Below are positions 61,071 through 64,000 of a stretch of DNA of 64,000 bases, piece by piece (within the stretch, counting starts at the first letter, position 1; every line of letters starts with the position of its first letter). The DNA comes from Acanthosepion pharaonis (lineage: Eukaryota; Mollusca; Cephalopoda; Sepiida; Sepiidae): positions 3,304,501 to 3,368,500 of the forward strand of contig CAHIKZ030001779.1 in the NCBI GenBank assembly GCA_903632075.3, written 5' to 3'. The notes beneath the pieces are model-generated. The model did no database searches, was not told the origin of the DNA, and saw only the letters and a program-made list of their open reading frames with translations. The position numbers and the translations under genes are program-made.

Positions 61071-63189
61071 AACAACATTGAAGAGAACCAGCTTTCTGCT
61101 ACAGGACACTATTTTTCTACATAGTTCATAAATGGCTATGCATTTTCCAGGTACTCTTCATTTCATGGGTGGACAGGGCTGCCTAGAACATGTCCTGTCA
61201 AACACCCTACTCTCTCCACTACTCAAGCATATTAACCACTGTCTCACTGAGTTTATATATGGCATTTTGGTCTCTGTAAAGGTTTGATGATTGCAAATAG
61301 ATGCAATCTTTTTCTGCATCTAAGAATTCAATGTATACCTCTACTTTGTATGTACTTTCAAGTCAGATGTCTTTTTGCTCAGTTAGTATTTGTAACAAGG
61401 CAAAAAATTATGGGTTATTAGCAGGAATGGGTCAACCTCTAATGCAATGCCACCAACATTCACTTTTGACATTGTTGGCTGACACAATAAAATAGGAGAC
61501 ATTACTTTAAGAGCTACATTCATAGAAAATTATAGAGAATTAATACGAAACAAATGTAGGAAATAAAGCCTAAATAGAGAGTCGTTACAAGAAGACATTT
61601 GATTCATGTGAAAGGCCAGTCATTGTATTCAGTGAGCTGGATTCAGTGATAAATAATATAGACACTTTCTTTCTCTAGTAACAGAAACAACTCTGTGGTA
61701 TACATACATGTCAAAAGAAATAAGAAACCAATCTGCCTGGTAAAATTTATCCACAAAGTTACACAGTTTTAACCCAAGAATCATTGTTGGCAGTGGCAGA
61801 TTTATCTCATATCCAAGAATTTAATTTCTTTGCAGATTGCTTCCTTTATGATGATGGTGTTGATGATTACATTCCCTGCCAACATGCAGGTTCAGGACTA
61901 GAAGCTTCCAGTTTCACCAAAACCTGCTCCTATCATCCATTCCATATTACTGTTTGGTTTTGCAAGTTTTGGTTGAAGGTGAAAAAAAATCAGAGTAGAA
62001 GAAAGTGCAGATGGTGTGAATTTATTTAAGGTGGGCCTCAACTTGCCTGGGAGTGAGCCACACACTTGATTTCATGACCTTCTCCTGTGGCACATATGGA
62101 ATGAGACATGCAGAATCCAGTTATGAAACTGCAATGGACTGCCTCTGACTCCATTATAATTTTGAGTGGCAACTTCTGTAGCATGTCCGTCATGCGTAGT
62201 TCTCTTCATCCATTGGCTCAATCATTGTAATCATCATCCACTTGTTCAAACACAAGAATAAGAATAAGTGAATGAAAATAGCTTGAACCCTCAAAAGGTC
62301 ACCATTTATGCTCTTTAATAAAAATCTTGCCTGTATTTTGTTATTTCTGTTTAGATTTCCACAGAAACAACTTAAAATGAATTTGACAATATCATGCTAC
62401 CAATTACACTACAAATATAATTAATCATGTGCTCTTTATTAGTAAAACACATGTCAGTATTTTCTTTCTTTTTCTTTCTTTCAACATTGTTTTCTTAACT
62501 CCAAAAGAGCCATGTTTATGGCCTTTTCATACTTTATTTATGTTAGATAACAATAGTTCTTTGAATTTGTGAGAGTGAATTTTTTTAAAGTAAAAGGCAG
62601 TATTTCATTTTCATCAATAGAAATTTATTTCTTAGGTGCTTTTGCCAAAACTGCACAATAGATTAAAATATTTTTGCCTGTTAATAACCATATGGTACCA
62701 GATATCCAGATACAAAACACATATTTCAACTTTTTACTCACTAAATGTATTCTCCATTTAGATAAAATGAAGTTTAGAATATAGAACTAAAAGATATTTC
62801 TAAATTGTATTTGAAGCCATCAGATTATTTTACATGCTATTTTTTGTATATATTTTTGAAAGAAAAGGATTATTGTACTTTCAATCTGTTATTTCATTTT
62901 CATCATATTCTTCACTAAGTAAATACTGGAGCAATATAAGTGCAAGTACAAGGTTTGTGCAATTGTTGGGGACTTAGATGGTTACAACATGAATTATATA
63001 ATGATATAGTTTAATGACTGGAGAAAATATATCAAGACTAGGTTACAGTGATTCAAGTCAGATCAAAGTACACAACCCATAAGAATCATGATGGTTAGGA
63101 TGATTTGGGATAGTATTGTACAGAGCAAGACATTTAAGACAGTAGCACAGGCTTAGAACAATGTAGGTTCAACTTTAGACAGAGATATG
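61071..63189. other. Unclassified, less AT-rich repeat-like island
   Basis: 61071-61500 and 61770-62280 are more balanced in composition than the surroundings and look like decayed dispersed elements ('ggagtgagccacacactt', 'actgcctctgactccattat'). No domain can be read in any frame; the plus frames at 61301-61495 and 61784-62029 do not match a family I know. A (TTTC)n run lies near 62460. Confidence 0.4.
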
Positions 63190-63425
63190 ATTGTGATATC
63201 GAGAACATAATGAGGAAAGAGGTTTTGGAAAATTTGACATTCACATATCATATTGAAGGCAAGAAGGACAGTGTATAACCTACCTAACAAGCTCATGTAA
63301 ATGGATGTTGAAACAGGGTTTAGGAGAGGTAAAAAAAAGACAAAATTTACTAAGAGCTACAAAGAACAGGAAATTCCATGATTGCCAACATCCTGAAGGG
63401 ACACAGCACATAGAAGAAGAAGAAT
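63190..63425 (+). pseudogene. LINE reverse-transcriptase C-terminal relic (family A), 3' end
   Basis: The last part of family A. It has a 'ttgacattcacatatcatat' block (LT.TGHIEG-like), then 'ctcatgtaaatggatg' (LCKWM-like). 'ctacaaagaacaggaaa' (ATKNRK-like) is followed by 'catcctgaagggacacagca' and the common end 'catagaagaagaag'. Only weak traces continue upstream to about 63010. Confidence 0.7.
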
Positions 63426-63664
63426 TCAGTTTATTGAACAGTAATACGTGATCTGTGTGATCAGTTTGTGTAAATGAGAATTTGGCTAAAATGTTGTTAT
63501 TGTTAGGTGACAGTCATGAAAATTGTCCAAAGTCAAGAATACACCTAGCAAGAATGCTGAATCAAATGACAAGAAATATGACTGCTTTAAAAATGAGAAA
63601 ATAGTGGAAAACATGCCGACCTTGTCAACTATTAATACTTAGTTTGATCTTTGCTGCTCAAATA
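63426..63664. other. AT-rich non-coding stretch
   Basis: Nothing recognisable. Confidence 0.4.
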
Positions 63665-63733
63665 TTTAATGCTTACAACTAAAATCTAATGTAATAACTT
63701 AAATTACATTAAATTTTAGTTGTAAGCATTAAA
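63665..63733. repeat. 69-bp hairpin
   Basis: The left arm begins 'ttaatgcttacaactaaaat', the right arm reads 'aattttagttgtaagcatta'. The ~31-bp arms differ at one position and enclose a loop of about 7 bases. Confidence 0.9.
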
Positions 63734-64000
63734 AAAGTCTGGCAAAAACTTTCACTAAATAGATTCCTTTAATTCTGCTTGTTATTGATAATATTTATCA
63801 TATTAAATATACTGCATCAGATATAATTTTTATTCAAAGTTATAGAATTAACTTTGAATACAGTAATTACCTGAGAAATATCTTGTCTATCAAAATGTGA
63901 AAAAATAACTTAATATTTTGACTGATGGCAATCAATCAACAAAAATGCTGTATAAATATCACATTTTTCTGAATGTGACAAGCATCTCAACATATCTTGT
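63734..64000. other. AT-rich non-coding stretch
   Basis: Nothing recognisable up to the end of the window. Confidence 0.4.

Noticed and set aside
1..64000. Bacterial, viral or toxin gene content
   Set aside because: No such genes seen; all protein-like matches are LINE or DNA-transposon relics.

Overview
This is an AT-rich (by eye roughly 70% or more A+T) stretch of an animal nuclear genome. It has no operons, no ribosome-binding-site-led ORFs and no bacterial gene density. The repeat content suggests a mollusc, most likely a cephalopod of the octopus type: many decayed LINE fragments, Tc1/mariner-superfamily transposase relics, tRNA-headed and 5S-rRNA-headed SINEs, foldback MITEs, and long TA or TC microsatellites. 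The organism call is inference from general familiarity with such repeats, not from a species-specific gene. Most of the window is probably intronic or intergenic. No complete protein-coding host gene is visible.

The best host-gene signal is one short exon at about 28.89-29.06 kb: a good splice acceptor, a single open frame of 57 codons and a stop. I read it as a possible terminal coding exon of an unrecognised gene. A weaker exon candidate lies at 50721-50774.

Layout: 0-10 kb is AT-rich filler with a SINE tail, a CTG tract, one LINE C-terminal fragment and a broken Tc1 transposase. 10-20 kb has an 18-bp minisatellite, a LINE copy split by a mariner-superfamily fragment, two copies of a second LINE family, and a tRNA-headed SINE whose tail matches that LINE. 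20-33 kb has an internally deleted mariner, the exon candidate, further LINE relics and a TTAA-flanked foldback MITE. 33-46 kb has a long TA tract followed by a LINE C-terminus, a cluster of one SINE family in both orientations, a SETMAR-like mariner relic and a 98-bp near-perfect palindrome. 46-54 kb has two 5S-rRNA-derived SINEs, more LINE copies and a 7-copy array of about 90 bp. 55.7-61.1 kb is a nested mobile-element block: a terminal-inverted-repeat DNA element with 8-bp target duplications holding a 5'-truncated Tx1-like LINE, followed 175 bp later by a palindromic element with ~300-bp arms, 8-bp imperfect target duplications and a telomere-like tandem core. The last 3 kb hold an unclassified repeat island, another LINE 3' end and a 69-bp hairpin.

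The elements interact mainly as parasites of each other. SINE tails copy the LINE 3' end, a 5S head and a tRNA-like head are joined to one shared SINE body, and DNA elements serve as landing sites for LINEs. I found no convincing new functional system. The most interesting items are the 5S/tRNA head exchange, the nested 55.7-61.1 kb block and the isolated hairpins.
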